Positions 44,401 to 51,988 of a stretch of 64,000 nucleotides of DNA are shown here, piece by piece. The notes beneath the pieces were generated by a model. It had not been told where the DNA came from and searched no databases. It was given only the letters and a program-made list of their open reading frames with translations. Made by a program: the position numbers and the translations under genes. How positions within the stretch are numbered: position 1 is the first letter of the stretch; each line of letters begins with the position of its first letter. This stretch comes from an uncultured bacterium (GTDB taxonomy: Bacteria; Verrucomicrobiota; Lentisphaeria; Victivallales; UBA1829), in NCBI GenBank assembly GCA_902802585.1, contig CADCMR010000014.1, positions 1-64,000 of the forward strand. The letters are read 5' to 3'.

Positions 44401-44479
44401 CATCGTATACGACAATTACAAACACGGATACCGTCTGATCCTGACGGTGTCGGATTTTTTTGAGGACAGCGAATCATGA
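41426..44479 (+). CDS. MMPL/RND-type lipid exporter fused to a lipoprotein-like (DUF3261-like) domain
   Basis: A 1017-residue inner-membrane protein. Residues 1-774 form a two-fold repeated MMPL transporter: TM1 near the start, a large periplasmic loop, a five-helix bundle including VIGLAVDYGVHVYMTM, a second periplasmic loop, and a second bundle with GLAIDYGVFVIGSE. The two LAxDYG motifs hold the likely proton-relay Asp. It would export the lipid-linked polyene. After residue 774 an unusual in-frame extension begins with its own Met775 and a hydrophobic stretch ending in lipobox TSAC (Cys798), then about 220 residues resembling the DUF3261 lipoproteins of aryl-polyene clusters (KVTFEYKFFKQATLCAVSYD). 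Separate genes elsewhere appear fused here; an internal start at 43748 may also yield a free lipoprotein. Confidence 0.88.
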   Translation: MKLLLRRVILFGLRRPVLAALLSLLALAFTALPLLAASFSADITRMLPSGSKSERACAVLLNSGLFNQSAVLFAADSTDRLDAASAEIDSIADELADVPGVTRVDNRFLPDDLAATLASFQEWIPQFLPFPALDPKKIVAEVKRKVLLGGFASLILADPTGFAASKLAVLEQFRSASSFHLKDGETAIVSPDSLHRLLLLETDVSAADTSGGRKLMGEIESVLAKHPLTGVRANLLLAHAHAIENERVIKADVKLACILSILFFLPAILLLFRRDLRALAIPAFPAVVSLAAVGLLAIPGEPVLLFVTATGGLVIGLAVDYGVHVYMTMQTPCPVRRLIRIAPSLLTGAATSAAVFLLLSLTPIPGVRQFGVFIGISLLASLLLTLLLFPAILIRTKSPLPKPRPLKTFSPKLACGICFGLMALFAVLAVLRLNVRTDLRQFDAAQEKLSATADAVERLFLDGPAQGVLTIHGTDADTALQRAESVCTILAENDPELADFIFSPTFLVTTKVKRERNLASWRKNFEYNVFAKSLRAAAEEEGFEPDAFDPYLASLRRGIEVPNLDSYPEVIAPVLNRILRPATDGNGWYAAVFLPQSAISIAEYFPPEFETAPISRTAIPAQIVSDMKSAATLPVILAVLSVFVIAFTFFRSVRDSLCAMIPVALALLTVCAVYAVCGKPLNLAAEISLVLLSGLAIDYGVFVIGSERSTSNPYVFRAISASALTTAAGGLTIAFAGHPLLHEAGFALIPGVLAAWGAAALLLPSIRRGFTSKKMPAPLKTLLFAFIPAIILFNTSACHSLPYEYDPVPPLSETEWQLYRDKVQPPSEPMKPFAFQGKVTFEYKFFKQATLCAVSYDESGEMRVAAFSPSGGKLFELAGTEHALADYWFIPIDFLEGHEEEAAGYILADFFHIFSRLDPWRGVKKGATENVKDDSIIIRREPFGDDGGELVSEFWGKKLPVMGKYYFKDETIDWQSWYFRYIVNDTVIFPEIIVYDNYKHGYRLILTVSDFFEDSES

Positions 44480-44859
44480 CCATCTGGGATGAAATCGACA
44501 CGATCTACAATCAGGCCGGCGAGAACGGAGAAGGCTCCTGCACGTTCTCCGTCCCCGGCACGTTCTCCGGCTATCGCGGACACTTCCCCGGCAATCCGAT
44601 CCTGCCCGGAATCGTCCAGCTTTCCTTCATCCGCCGTCTCGCCGAACGCCGCCTCGGGCGGGCGCTCCGCCTCGCAGGCGTCCGCCGCATCAAGTATCTC
44701 CGCACGATCACGCCGGACATGCCGGTCACGCTCGCGCTGACGCTTGAGCCGGGCGAGAAGGAGGACACTTGGGCGGCGAACGCCTCGTTCGTGAATGCCG
44801 AAGGCGGACGCGTCTCCGCGGCGAAACTGATTTTCGCCCCCAAAGAAAGTGCAATATGA
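44476..44859 (+). CDS. FabZ/ApeI-like hotdog dehydratase
   Basis: A 127-residue hotdog protein with the family signature GHFPGNPILPGIVQLSFIRR, where the His is the catalytic residue. It is a second dehydratase-type enzyme in the cluster beside the ApeP-like protein; aryl-polyene systems also have two (ApeI and ApeP types). It is short (family about 110-150 residues). The start overlaps the exporter stop and the stop overlaps the thioesterase start. Confidence 0.87.
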   Translation: MTIWDEIDTIYNQAGENGEGSCTFSVPGTFSGYRGHFPGNPILPGIVQLSFIRRLAERRLGRALRLAGVRRIKYLRTITPDMPVTLALTLEPGEKEDTWAANASFVNAEGGRVSAAKLIFAPKESAI

Positions 44860-45338
44860 GACATCCCGAGTTCAGGCACTATTTTGAACGCACACCCGGC
44901 GATCCTCCGCCGCTCGAAGTCAGCATCACGCGTCGTCTCCAGTTCAGCGAGTCCGACCCGCTGAAAATCGCCTGGCACGGCAACTACGCGAAGTTCTTCG
45001 AGGAAGCATATACCGAGCTCTCGCACAGCTTCGGGTTCGACAACGACCGTCTGGAGGAGGAGCACGTCTCAGCCCTCTTCTACCATGACGAATACGACTA
45101 CCGCATCCCGCTCCCCTGCGACGCGGTCTTCCACACATCCGCCTCGCTCATCTGGACCGACGCCCCGCGCATCAACATTGAATACGCGGTGCGCCTGGAG
45201 GACGGTCGCGTCGCCGCCACCGGCTGCACCACGCAGGTCTTCATCGACGCGCGCGACTTCACCCCGCTCTGGCACATGCCGCTCTTCTGGGAAGAGTTCC
45301 TGAAACGCTGGAAGGAAGGAGCGTACCATCATGGATGA
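44856..45338 (+). CDS. Acyl-CoA/ACP thioesterase (4HBT family, ApeK-like)
   Basis: A 160-residue hotdog thioesterase. RLQFSESDPLKIAWHGNYAKFFEEAYTELSHSFG has the 4-hydroxybenzoyl-CoA-thioesterase pattern (SDPxxIxWHGNY with the catalytic acidic residue). It would release a finished or stalled chain from the ACP. The ATG at 44856 overlaps the preceding stop; the longer frame starting inside that gene is not supported. Its end overlaps the next ketosynthase by eight bases. Confidence 0.88.
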   Translation: MRHPEFRHYFERTPGDPPPLEVSITRRLQFSESDPLKIAWHGNYAKFFEEAYTELSHSFGFDNDRLEEEHVSALFYHDEYDYRIPLPCDAVFHTSASLIWTDAPRINIEYAVRLEDGRVAATGCTTQVFIDARDFTPLWHMPLFWEEFLKRWKEGAYHHG

Positions 45339-46440
45339 CCGCACCCCCGTGATCGTCGACTGCGACCTGTACACCGCGTTCGGCCCCGGCGTGGAGGCCT
45401 GCTGGAACGGGCTTTTGAACAACCATGCAGCGTTTTCCGACTGCTCCCGGTTCCACAACGACAAATTCTCCACCGCCTTAGCGGCCATGGCGCCCGGCGC
45501 TGAGGTGAACGGCACGCAAGAGATCCCCGGATTCTTCCTGGACTACCTCGCCGCGACCGCGAAAAAAATGCCGCACGACGCAGAACTCTTCCTCGCCAGC
45601 ACCGTCGGCGAGATCGAATACATCGACAACCCCGAACGCCGCTGCACCTGTGACATGTTGCTGGAACGCGCACTGAAGGTCTGCGAAAAGGACCGCGGAC
45701 GCATCGTTTCCGCCGCCTGCGCGTCCTCGAACTCCGCGTTCGTTTCGCTGAACCGCCACATCCGCGGCGGCCGCCTCGACTCCGCGGTCGTGATCGGCAC
45801 CGACTATGTCAGCGAATTCATCTTCTCCGGATTCGCCACGCTCCGCGCCCTCGCCCGCACCATTGCGCGTCCGTACGACCGCAACCGTGACGGGCTCCTG
45901 CTCGGCGACGCCGCGTCCATCGTGAACATCTGTTCCGCGAAGAAGGCCGACGAACTCGGATTGAAGCCGCGCGCCGTCCTGGCGTCCGGCGGAATGAGCT
46001 GCGACGCTGTCCACATCACCGCTCCAATGCCGCACGGCGAAGCGCTCTCCGAAGCCATCGTCCACGCGCTGAACGGGGCCGGGCTCACCCCGAACGACAT
46101 CGGCGCGGTCATCGGGCACGGCACCGGGACGCGCTACAACGACGACATGGAGCTTCAGGCGATCCACCGCGTCTTCGGCGACCGCTCCGTACCGATGCTT
46201 TCCGTAAAAGGCGCATGCGGACACACGCTCGCCGGCGCGGGCCTCGTGGAGGCAGTGGTCGGCGTCAGGATGCTGGAAACGGGCCTGATCCCGCCCCAGA
46301 CATCGCTGGTTACGCCGGAGCCGGAAGCCGCCCGCTACGTCTCGACCGAGATCCGCAAACTCGAAAAACCGCGCGTTCTGTGCATGAACTCCGGATTCGG
46401 AGGGCTGAACGCCGTCATCATCCTGGAGGCAGTATCATGA
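45331..46440 (+). CDS. Beta-ketoacyl-ACP synthase, complete active site (second of three)
   Basis: A 369-residue condensing enzyme, shorter than FabF (about 410). The triad is intact: Cys130 in SAACASSNSA, His in GHGTGTRYND, and Lys/His in SVKGACGHTLAGAG. The N-terminal domain is compact and lacks some FabF loops. It would be one of the chain-extension or chain-starting enzymes of the cluster. Overlaps with both neighbours indicate translational coupling. Confidence 0.9.
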   Translation: MDDRTPVIVDCDLYTAFGPGVEACWNGLLNNHAAFSDCSRFHNDKFSTALAAMAPGAEVNGTQEIPGFFLDYLAATAKKMPHDAELFLASTVGEIEYIDNPERRCTCDMLLERALKVCEKDRGRIVSAACASSNSAFVSLNRHIRGGRLDSAVVIGTDYVSEFIFSGFATLRALARTIARPYDRNRDGLLLGDAASIVNICSAKKADELGLKPRAVLASGGMSCDAVHITAPMPHGEALSEAIVHALNGAGLTPNDIGAVIGHGTGTRYNDDMELQAIHRVFGDRSVPMLSVKGACGHTLAGAGLVEAVVGVRMLETGLIPPQTSLVTPEPEAARYVSTEIRKLEKPRVLCMNSGFGGLNAVIILEAVS

Positions 46441-47066
46441 GCGCGTACCCATGGCACATCATCGGCGGCGTCACCGCCGACCTCCTGACCTTCCGCACCT
46501 GGCGGCGCGGCCTCGTCTATGCGGCGGAGGACACCCAGGACGCCAAGGCGAAAGTCTCCGGAGCGCAGGACGAGTTCCCACACATCTACGGGCTCGACAA
46601 TTTCCGGCGCGGCGACGCGAAGGTCCGCACGTACATCCTCGCCGCCGTCCTCGCGCACCGCGACGCCGAGGTCGATTCTGTCCGCGAAACCGCGATCATC
46701 GACTTCGGGCGGCAGGGCTGTCACGAACAGAACCTGAACTATTTCAACGACTATCGCGAGCACGGACGCCACCTCGGGCGCGGACACCTTTTCGTGGGCA
46801 CGCTTCCGACCACCCCGCCGTGCGAGGCTGCGATCTCCCTCAAGCTCACCGGGCCGTGTTTCTACATGGATTCGCTCGGGCGATGGTCCGTCCTCTGGGA
46901 CGAAGTCACGAACTTCTTCGAGATGCCCGGCATCCGGCGCGTGATGATCTGCCATTACGAATCGGACAGGCTGACCGTCCTGCTGGCGGAACCCGGCGGT
47001 CCGCTCGAAATACCGGACGAATCCGATCCCGAACTCCTCGCCCGGCGCATCTTCCGCGCGGATTGA
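46437..47066 (+). CDS. Short ketosynthase-like (thiolase-fold) protein, probably non-catalytic
   Basis: A 209-residue protein that aligns by pattern with only the N-terminal half of a ketosynthase: HLFVGTLPTTPPCEAAISLKLTGPCFYMD recalls the region around the active-site loop, but the nucleophilic Cys is not in its usual context and the His/His half is absent. It resembles the Ketoacyl-synt_2 type of partial KS found in aryl-polyene clusters. A partner or chain-length-factor role for one of the complete ketosynthases is reasonable but inferred. The start overlaps the previous stop (ATGA). Confidence 0.7.
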   Translation: MSAYPWHIIGGVTADLLTFRTWRRGLVYAAEDTQDAKAKVSGAQDEFPHIYGLDNFRRGDAKVRTYILAAVLAHRDAEVDSVRETAIIDFGRQGCHEQNLNYFNDYREHGRHLGRGHLFVGTLPTTPPCEAAISLKLTGPCFYMDSLGRWSVLWDEVTNFFEMPGIRRVMICHYESDRLTVLLAEPGGPLEIPDESDPELLARRIFRAD

Positions 47067-47097
47067 TCCGCGGGGGGCAAGTCAGAGGGTGCCCGAT

Positions 47098-48264
47098 ATG
47101 CGCTGCTGCTGCGTGATCCCCGTTTACAACCATGCCTCCACGGCTCCCGCCGTGATCGAACGGACACGCGCCGTCATGCCCGACGTCCTCGTGGTCGACG
47201 ACGGCTCGGAAGACATCAACCTCGCGGAATACTATGCCGGAACGGACGTCGAGGTCATCCGGCATCCGCGCAACCTGGGAAAAGGTGCGGCGCTCCTCAC
47301 CGCCGTCCGCACGCTCGCCCCGCGCGGCTACGACTATATGATCACGCTCGACGCCGACGCCCAACACGATCCAGAGGACATCACGCGGTTCCTGCCGGTC
47401 CTCGAACGGAACGACTGGACGCTCGTCGCCGGGGTCCGCGATTTCTCCGTGCCGAACGTCCCCGGCCGCAGCAAGTTCGGGCGCATGTTCTCAAATTTCT
47501 GGTTCCTCGTCGAAACCGGCAAAAAAATTTCCGACTCGCAGAGCGGATTCCGCGCGTACCCGCTCAAATACGTCTCCCGAATCAAGTGCTTCTCTCTGCA
47601 TTACACGTTCGAGACCGAGCTCCTCACACGCTGCATGTGGGCGGGGCTCGAACTCGCCGAAGTCCCCATCTCCACGCACTACGACCCGCCCGGCGAACGC
47701 GTCTCGCATTTCCATCCGTTCCGCGACAACCTGCGCATGACCTGGCTGCACACGCGCCTGGTGTTCCGCCGCCTCGTCCCGTTCGGCATCAGAAAGCTCC
47801 GCGTGACGCCCCGGGAATATCCGCGCCTGTGGAAACCAGGGGAACTCTGGGCTTGGCTCGTCAAGGAAAACACATCCTCGCTCGGACTCGCGTTTTCCGC
47901 GTTCGTCGGCGCGCTCCTCGCAGTGTATCCGACGTATGGCTTCTGCACGATCCTGATCCTCTACGTCGCTGCCCGGCTCCACCTCAACAAGGCAATGGCG
48001 GTCATGGCGCAGAATCCGTTCATGCCGCCGGTCTGTCCGGTCGTCTGCATTGAGCTCGGCTATTTCCTGCGCCACGGCAGATTCCTGCTTCCCGAAGACC
48101 TGAACTTCCACAGCACGATTCGCGAAATCCACCTGCGCTGGTTCGAATGGCTCCTCGGCAGCATCATCCTCGCCCCGGTCTTCGCCCTGGTCTTCGCCGT
48201 CATCGTGTATTTCTCCGCAGAACTCTGCCGCGCAGCCATCCGAAGAAGGAGCGCACGCACATGA
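47098..48264 (+). CDS. GT2 glycosyltransferase fused to a DUF2062-like membrane domain
   Basis: A 388-residue protein. Residues 1-230 are a family 2 glycosyltransferase: CCVIPVYNHASTAPAVI, VLVVDDGSEDINLAEYY, RNLGKGAALLTAV and the metal-binding LDADAQHDPEDI, with DSQSGFRAYPLKYV at the acceptor side. The C-terminal part has hydrophobic helices (LGLAFSAFVGALLAVYPTYGFCTILILYVAARLHLNKAM) with the DUF2062 look, ending in another helix. GT2 enzymes of this kind occur in aryl-polyene clusters, where they may glycosylate the lipid anchor. I chose the ATG at 47098, eight bases after AGAGGG, over a GTG nine bases upstream. Confidence 0.88.
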   Translation: MRCCCVIPVYNHASTAPAVIERTRAVMPDVLVVDDGSEDINLAEYYAGTDVEVIRHPRNLGKGAALLTAVRTLAPRGYDYMITLDADAQHDPEDITRFLPVLERNDWTLVAGVRDFSVPNVPGRSKFGRMFSNFWFLVETGKKISDSQSGFRAYPLKYVSRIKCFSLHYTFETELLTRCMWAGLELAEVPISTHYDPPGERVSHFHPFRDNLRMTWLHTRLVFRRLVPFGIRKLRVTPREYPRLWKPGELWAWLVKENTSSLGLAFSAFVGALLAVYPTYGFCTILILYVAARLHLNKAMAVMAQNPFMPPVCPVVCIELGYFLRHGRFLLPEDLNFHSTIREIHLRWFEWLLGSIILAPVFALVFAVIVYFSAELCRAAIRRRSART

Positions 48265-49172
48265 GCCGCAAATCCGCACAGTCCGCCGCGAACCTGAGCG
48301 ACACGCGCAAAAACAAGCTCGGGTCGGCAATCCTCCGGGGAATCCTCTCCGTCTTCGGTCCGGGCGCGGCGTGTTTTCTTGTCAAGTTCATCGCGCTCAC
48401 CTACGCACTCACCGACAAACAGGCGGAACAGCGCGCCCTGCCCTACCTGAAGCACCGGTTCCCCGACGCCCGCGGGTTCCGCATGAAACGCCATGTCTGG
48501 CGGCTCTTCACGGCGCAGGGCGAGGCACTGATCATGGCGCTGGCGCTTGCCAACGGACAGTCGAAGGTCCGCGAACGCAACCCGGAGGTTTTCGAGCCGA
48601 TCCGAAACGCCCCCGGCGGACTCGTCTTCCTCTGTTCTCACTTCGGCGCATGGCAGGCGGCAATGCACTGCGTGAACGCCGGAGACCGCAAGGTCGCGTT
48701 CGTGGCGAAGCCGGACCGCAACGCTGACGTCGACAAGAGCCGGGCGTTCAACGGCAACGACGCTCCGCTGCACATCATCGACACCGCTGGCACGTTCGGC
48801 GGTCTGCTGGAGGCGTTCGAGGTGCTGGACGCTGGCGGAGCCGTCGGCCTGATGGGCGACCGCTGCCTGGAGACCGATTCCGTGCCGGTGCGCTTCTTCG
48901 GCGAGACCGCGCACTTCCCGTTGGCGGCGTTCTTCCTCGCGGCGAAGGCGCATGCCCCGGTCGTGCCATTTTTCCTGACGCGCGGAAAATCCCGCCGTGA
49001 ACTTCTGCTCGAATTCGGCACGGTCATACGACCGGAACGTCCCCCGCGCGGCGCGGACGGAGTCAGGTTCCGGGAGGACGTCCAATCCTACGCCGCCGAC
49101 CTCGAACGCATGGCAATGGAGCATCCTTACGACTGCTTTCTGTTTGAAAACGCATGGGAGGACCGGAGATGA
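48261..49172 (+). CDS. LpxL-like (LPLAT superfamily) lipid acyltransferase
   Basis: A 303-residue predicted acyltransferase. GGLVFLCSHFGAWQAAMHC occupies the position of the catalytic HX4D/E motif; here it reads His127-X4-Gln132 instead of an acidic residue. GGAVGLMGDRCLETDSVPVRFFG, PLAAFFLAAKAHAPVVPFFLTR and the C-terminal DLERMAMEHPYDCFLFENAW match the acyltransferases found next to GT2 enzymes in polyene-pigment clusters. It would acylate the glycolipid anchor at the inner membrane. The start overlaps the GT2 stop (ATGA), and the next ketosynthase start overlaps this stop. Confidence 0.85.
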   Translation: MSRKSAQSAANLSDTRKNKLGSAILRGILSVFGPGAACFLVKFIALTYALTDKQAEQRALPYLKHRFPDARGFRMKRHVWRLFTAQGEALIMALALANGQSKVRERNPEVFEPIRNAPGGLVFLCSHFGAWQAAMHCVNAGDRKVAFVAKPDRNADVDKSRAFNGNDAPLHIIDTAGTFGGLLEAFEVLDAGGAVGLMGDRCLETDSVPVRFFGETAHFPLAAFFLAAKAHAPVVPFFLTRGKSRRELLLEFGTVIRPERPPRGADGVRFREDVQSYAADLERMAMEHPYDCFLFENAWEDRR

Positions 49173-50386
49173 TCCGTCGAATGACGTTTGATCCCGTCGT
49201 GACGGGATTTTCTCATCTTTCCTGCGCCGGGACGACCGACGCAGAGGCGCTGGCGCTGTTCCACGGGGAACGTCTGCCCGCCGTGCCGCGTCCCGCCTGC
49301 GATGTGATCGATTCGTCCATCAGCGATCCGGTGTTTTGTCTGGATTCGTTCCGGAACGCGCCTGGCGAACCGCGCACGCTCGCGATAATCCGCGCCGTCG
49401 TGGCAAAGGCGATGGACGCCGCAGGGCTCACGCCTGACATACTCCGGAACTCCGTGACCGGATGTGCGGTCGGCACGACCATCGCCCACCAGTTCACGGA
49501 CACTGCATACTACGCACGGCTGCGGGAGAATCCGGACACGGAGGAAAACGCCCCCGTGGAGCTTTTCCTGAACTCCAACCCGACGGAGGCGATCGCCCGC
49601 GAATACAACCTGTCGGGACCGCTTCATACCGTCTCGAACGCGTGTTCCTCCGGCGCGGACGCCATGTCCATCGCCGCGCTCTGCCTCCTCTCCGGGCAGT
49701 GCGAACGCATGGTCGTAGTCGGCGCGGACGAACTTCATCGTACTCCGGTCGCCGGATTCCATGTACTCGGCGTGACCTCGCCCTTCCCGTGCCGTCCGTT
49801 CGACTCCGCGCGTGCCGGGCTGAACCTCGGCGAAGGCGCGGGCGTCGTAATCCTCGAAACGCCCGAATGCGCGCGGAAACGCGGCATCACTAAGCCGGAG
49901 TTTGCCCTGCGCGGGTTCGGCATGTCCTGCGACGCCTCGCACATCACCGCACCGGACGCGACCGGCGGCGGCATGAAACGCGCGTTCCGCGACGCCATGG
50001 CACGCGCCGGACTCGCCCCCGGCGACGTCGCATTCATCAACGCCCACGGCACGGGAACCGTCCTGAACGACCGGTGCGAGGCCGCGGCGTTCGCCGGACT
50101 GGCGGAGGAAACCGGTTTCGCCGCTCCGCCGCCGTTCCTGTCCACGAAACGTTTCACGGGACACACCCTCGGAGCCGCCGGCACGCTCGAATTCATCTTC
50201 ACCATGCTCATGTTGCGCGACGGCTTCGTCCCTGCAAGTCCGGGCTGCAAAACGCCCGATCCCGCGCTCCCGTGCGCGCCCCTGACCTCGCCGCTGACGC
50301 TCCCCGCCGGAACACGTTTCGCGGCATCCACCTCGCTGGCGTTCGGCGGCGCCGACGCCGTTCTCATCGCAGAAAGGCTGGGCTGA
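49169..50386 (+). CDS. Beta-ketoacyl-ACP synthase, complete active site (third of three)
   Basis: A 405-residue condensing enzyme with Cys159 in VSNACSSGADAMS, His in INAHGTGTVLND, and Lys/His in STKRFTGHTLGAAG; the C-terminus has STSLAFGGADAVLI. It would be the third active condensing enzyme, perhaps the priming one. The start is the ATG at 49169, overlapping the acyltransferase stop, with GGGAGG seven bases upstream. An in-frame ATG 15 bases earlier is less well spaced. Confidence 0.9.
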   Translation: MIRRMTFDPVVTGFSHLSCAGTTDAEALALFHGERLPAVPRPACDVIDSSISDPVFCLDSFRNAPGEPRTLAIIRAVVAKAMDAAGLTPDILRNSVTGCAVGTTIAHQFTDTAYYARLRENPDTEENAPVELFLNSNPTEAIAREYNLSGPLHTVSNACSSGADAMSIAALCLLSGQCERMVVVGADELHRTPVAGFHVLGVTSPFPCRPFDSARAGLNLGEGAGVVILETPECARKRGITKPEFALRGFGMSCDASHITAPDATGGGMKRAFRDAMARAGLAPGDVAFINAHGTGTVLNDRCEAAAFAGLAEETGFAAPPPFLSTKRFTGHTLGAAGTLEFIFTMLMLRDGFVPASPGCKTPDPALPCAPLTSPLTLPAGTRFAASTSLAFGGADAVLIAERLG

Positions 50387-50389
50387 ACC

Positions 50390-51004
50390 ATGGCGCTTCT
50401 TTTGATCGCATCTTCCTTCACTGCGCCCGGCGCCGACCTGCGCTGGGACGACGATTTCCTCCGTGCCGAACGCGCCCGCCTCGGGCTCGGACGGCGTTCC
50501 GACCGCATGACGGCGGCAGTCCTCTCCGCGCTCGACCGTCTCGAAGATCGCCCGGACGACGCGCCGCTGCTCTTCGGCAGCATGCACGGCGTGCAGAGCC
50601 GCATCACGGCGCTGCAGAACGATCTGATCGACTTCCCGGAAGACCAGATCGGCGCGGTGTCGTTCTCATGCTCCGTCCACAACGCCGTCCCAGGCGCCGC
50701 CGCCATTCATTTCGGCATGAAGGTCCCGGTCTTCTCTCTGGCGGGATTCGACCGCCTCCACGACCGCGTCTTTTCGCTCGCCGACGCCGTCCTGGCAGCC
50801 GGAGATGCGGACCGTGCGCTCGTGATCCTGTCGGAGGAGCGTTCCACGTTCGCCGACCGCGCGATGCGCCTGTACGGACTTGAGCCGATGGAATTCGCCG
50901 CGGCATTCCTGCTGGAACGTGCAGGAAAAGAACGCGGCGAAGCATTCCGCCCGCCGCCCGGACTAGATTATTTCCAGTGGATCCGGAGCCTTCTGTCCGT
51001 CTGA
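50390..51004 (+). CDS. Short ketosynthase-like protein (Ketoacyl-synt_2 / chain-length-factor type)
   Basis: A 204-residue protein with the Ketoacyl-synt_2 pattern: PLLFGSMHGVQSRITALQ, then AVSFSCSVHNAVPGAAAIHFGMKVPVFSLAG and a C-terminal ALVILSEE strand. It corresponds to the N-terminal part of a ketosynthase and has no catalytic His half. In aryl-polyene clusters such short proteins accompany the ketosynthases; a chain-length or scaffolding role is inferred. It is the last gene of the cluster; a hairpin overlaps its end. Confidence 0.8.
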   Translation: MALLLIASSFTAPGADLRWDDDFLRAERARLGLGRRSDRMTAAVLSALDRLEDRPDDAPLLFGSMHGVQSRITALQNDLIDFPEDQIGAVSFSCSVHNAVPGAAAIHFGMKVPVFSLAGFDRLHDRVFSLADAVLAAGDADRALVILSEERSTFADRAMRLYGLEPMEFAAAFLLERAGKERGEAFRPPPGLDYFQWIRSLLSV

Positions 51005-51017
51005 CGGACCAGGCTCC
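50985..51017. terminator. Hairpin at the convergent end of the polyene-type cluster
   Basis: GGAGCC...GTCCG pairs with CGGAC...GGCTCC around a 5-base loop, covering the stop codon at 51002-51004. It lies 15 bases from the end of the convergent LPS-kinase-like gene. T-rich sequence follows only about 25 bases later, so the terminator assignment is moderate. Confidence 0.5.
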
Positions 51018-51031
51018 GCACACCCTTTGGA

Positions 51032-51874
51032 TCACTGTTTTTTCTTCTTTTTCGACTCTTTTTCGAGTTTCCGGCGCGCCCTGGCATCCAGGTAGTCCCC
51101 TACGGCACGGCACAGTGTATCCAGTTCAAACCGGCGGACCTTTGCCGCATCCAGATACGCCTGCAGATACGCGCGGCGTTCCTCCGGGGAAAACGGATAG
51201 AACCGCAGGAAATTGCCGAGATCCTCCACGATGCGCCGGTTCAGGGCATTGTCCGACGGCTGATGGCACGTGGGAACGTCGATCCAGCGGATTTCCAGCA
51301 GATGCCCCTCCGCGTCCGGTTCCGGCAGCCTGCGCCAGAGTTCATTCATCGGAGTAAAACCATGATGGCAGAAACCGGCGTCGTGCATACGCGCCACGAG
51401 AGCGAAATTACGGTGAATGAATTCGTCCTGCAGAGCGCGGTCATAATCCGAAGTCACGAAGAAATAACGTCCGTCCTGGAATCCGTCGACGAATTCCGTG
51501 ACGATAAACGCGCTGCGGATATAGAGAGGATATCGGACCTCGCCAACCGCAACGAGTTTCACCAGCGGCAGACCGAGCCCCGCCAGCCGTCTGAAATTGT
51601 ATGCCTCCTTCGCCGCGTGCGTCCATGAGACTGCATACGGCGTCTGGCGGACATGCGCATACCACTTGCACGCCAGGTCGAGACCGGACGCCGTCTTCAT
51701 GCGCAGGACATATTTGGTTTTGGTTTTCCAAAGCACCTCAAGCCCGGAGTCCGTTCCGGGCGGTCCGGCACGCAATGCATCCAGGATTTCAGCGGCATCC
51801 TCGCACACCCAGAGCCAGGGACGCAGCATGCTCCGTTCCTGCCCGGTGAACGCCCCGGATATTGTTTCTTTCAT
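51032..51874 (-). CDS. LPS core heptose/Kdo kinase-like protein lacking the catalytic-loop Asp
   Basis: A 280-residue protein with the protein-kinase-like fold of the WaaP/InaA/Kdo-kinase group. It shows the ATP Lys70 (DLACKWY), the alpha-C Glu90 (AAKEAYNFRRL), VTEFVDGF at the hinge and a DFG-like Asp199 (RWIDV). The catalytic loop, normally H-x-D at this place, reads MHDAGFCHHGFTPMNEL, so the catalytic Asp is Gly172 although the downstream Asn is kept. The enzyme may be inactive or use another residue. The C-terminus is very basic (KLEKESKKKKKQ). I chose the ATG at 51874 because of its GGAAGGA site and the promoter 115 bases upstream. It is convergent with the polyene-type cluster. Confidence 0.8.
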   Translation of the reverse strand: MKETISGAFTGQERSMLRPWLWVCEDAAEILDALRAGPPGTDSGLEVLWKTKTKYVLRMKTASGLDLACKWYAHVRQTPYAVSWTHAAKEAYNFRRLAGLGLPLVKLVAVGEVRYPLYIRSAFIVTEFVDGFQDGRYFFVTSDYDRALQDEFIHRNFALVARMHDAGFCHHGFTPMNELWRRLPEPDAEGHLLEIRWIDVPTCHQPSDNALNRRIVEDLGNFLRFYPFSPEERRAYLQAYLDAAKVRRFELDTLCRAVGDYLDARARRKLEKESKKKKKQ

Positions 51875-51988
51875 TGTCCTTCCACCTTGATTTCTTATGG
51901 TAGCAGTGAAGCGGGAACCGGCAAAAACCCCGCCGCGAATGCCCTGGGAAGGATTCGTTTGTGAATCAGCCGTTTCTTGTACATAAAT

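Noticed and set aside
37073..51004. Ladderane or primary fatty-acid synthesis cluster
   Set aside because: There is no radical-SAM or desaturase-like gene as in anammox ladderane loci, and no enoyl reductase, fabD or fabH as in primary synthesis; exporter, LolA-like carrier and GT2 fit a polyene-pigment type better.
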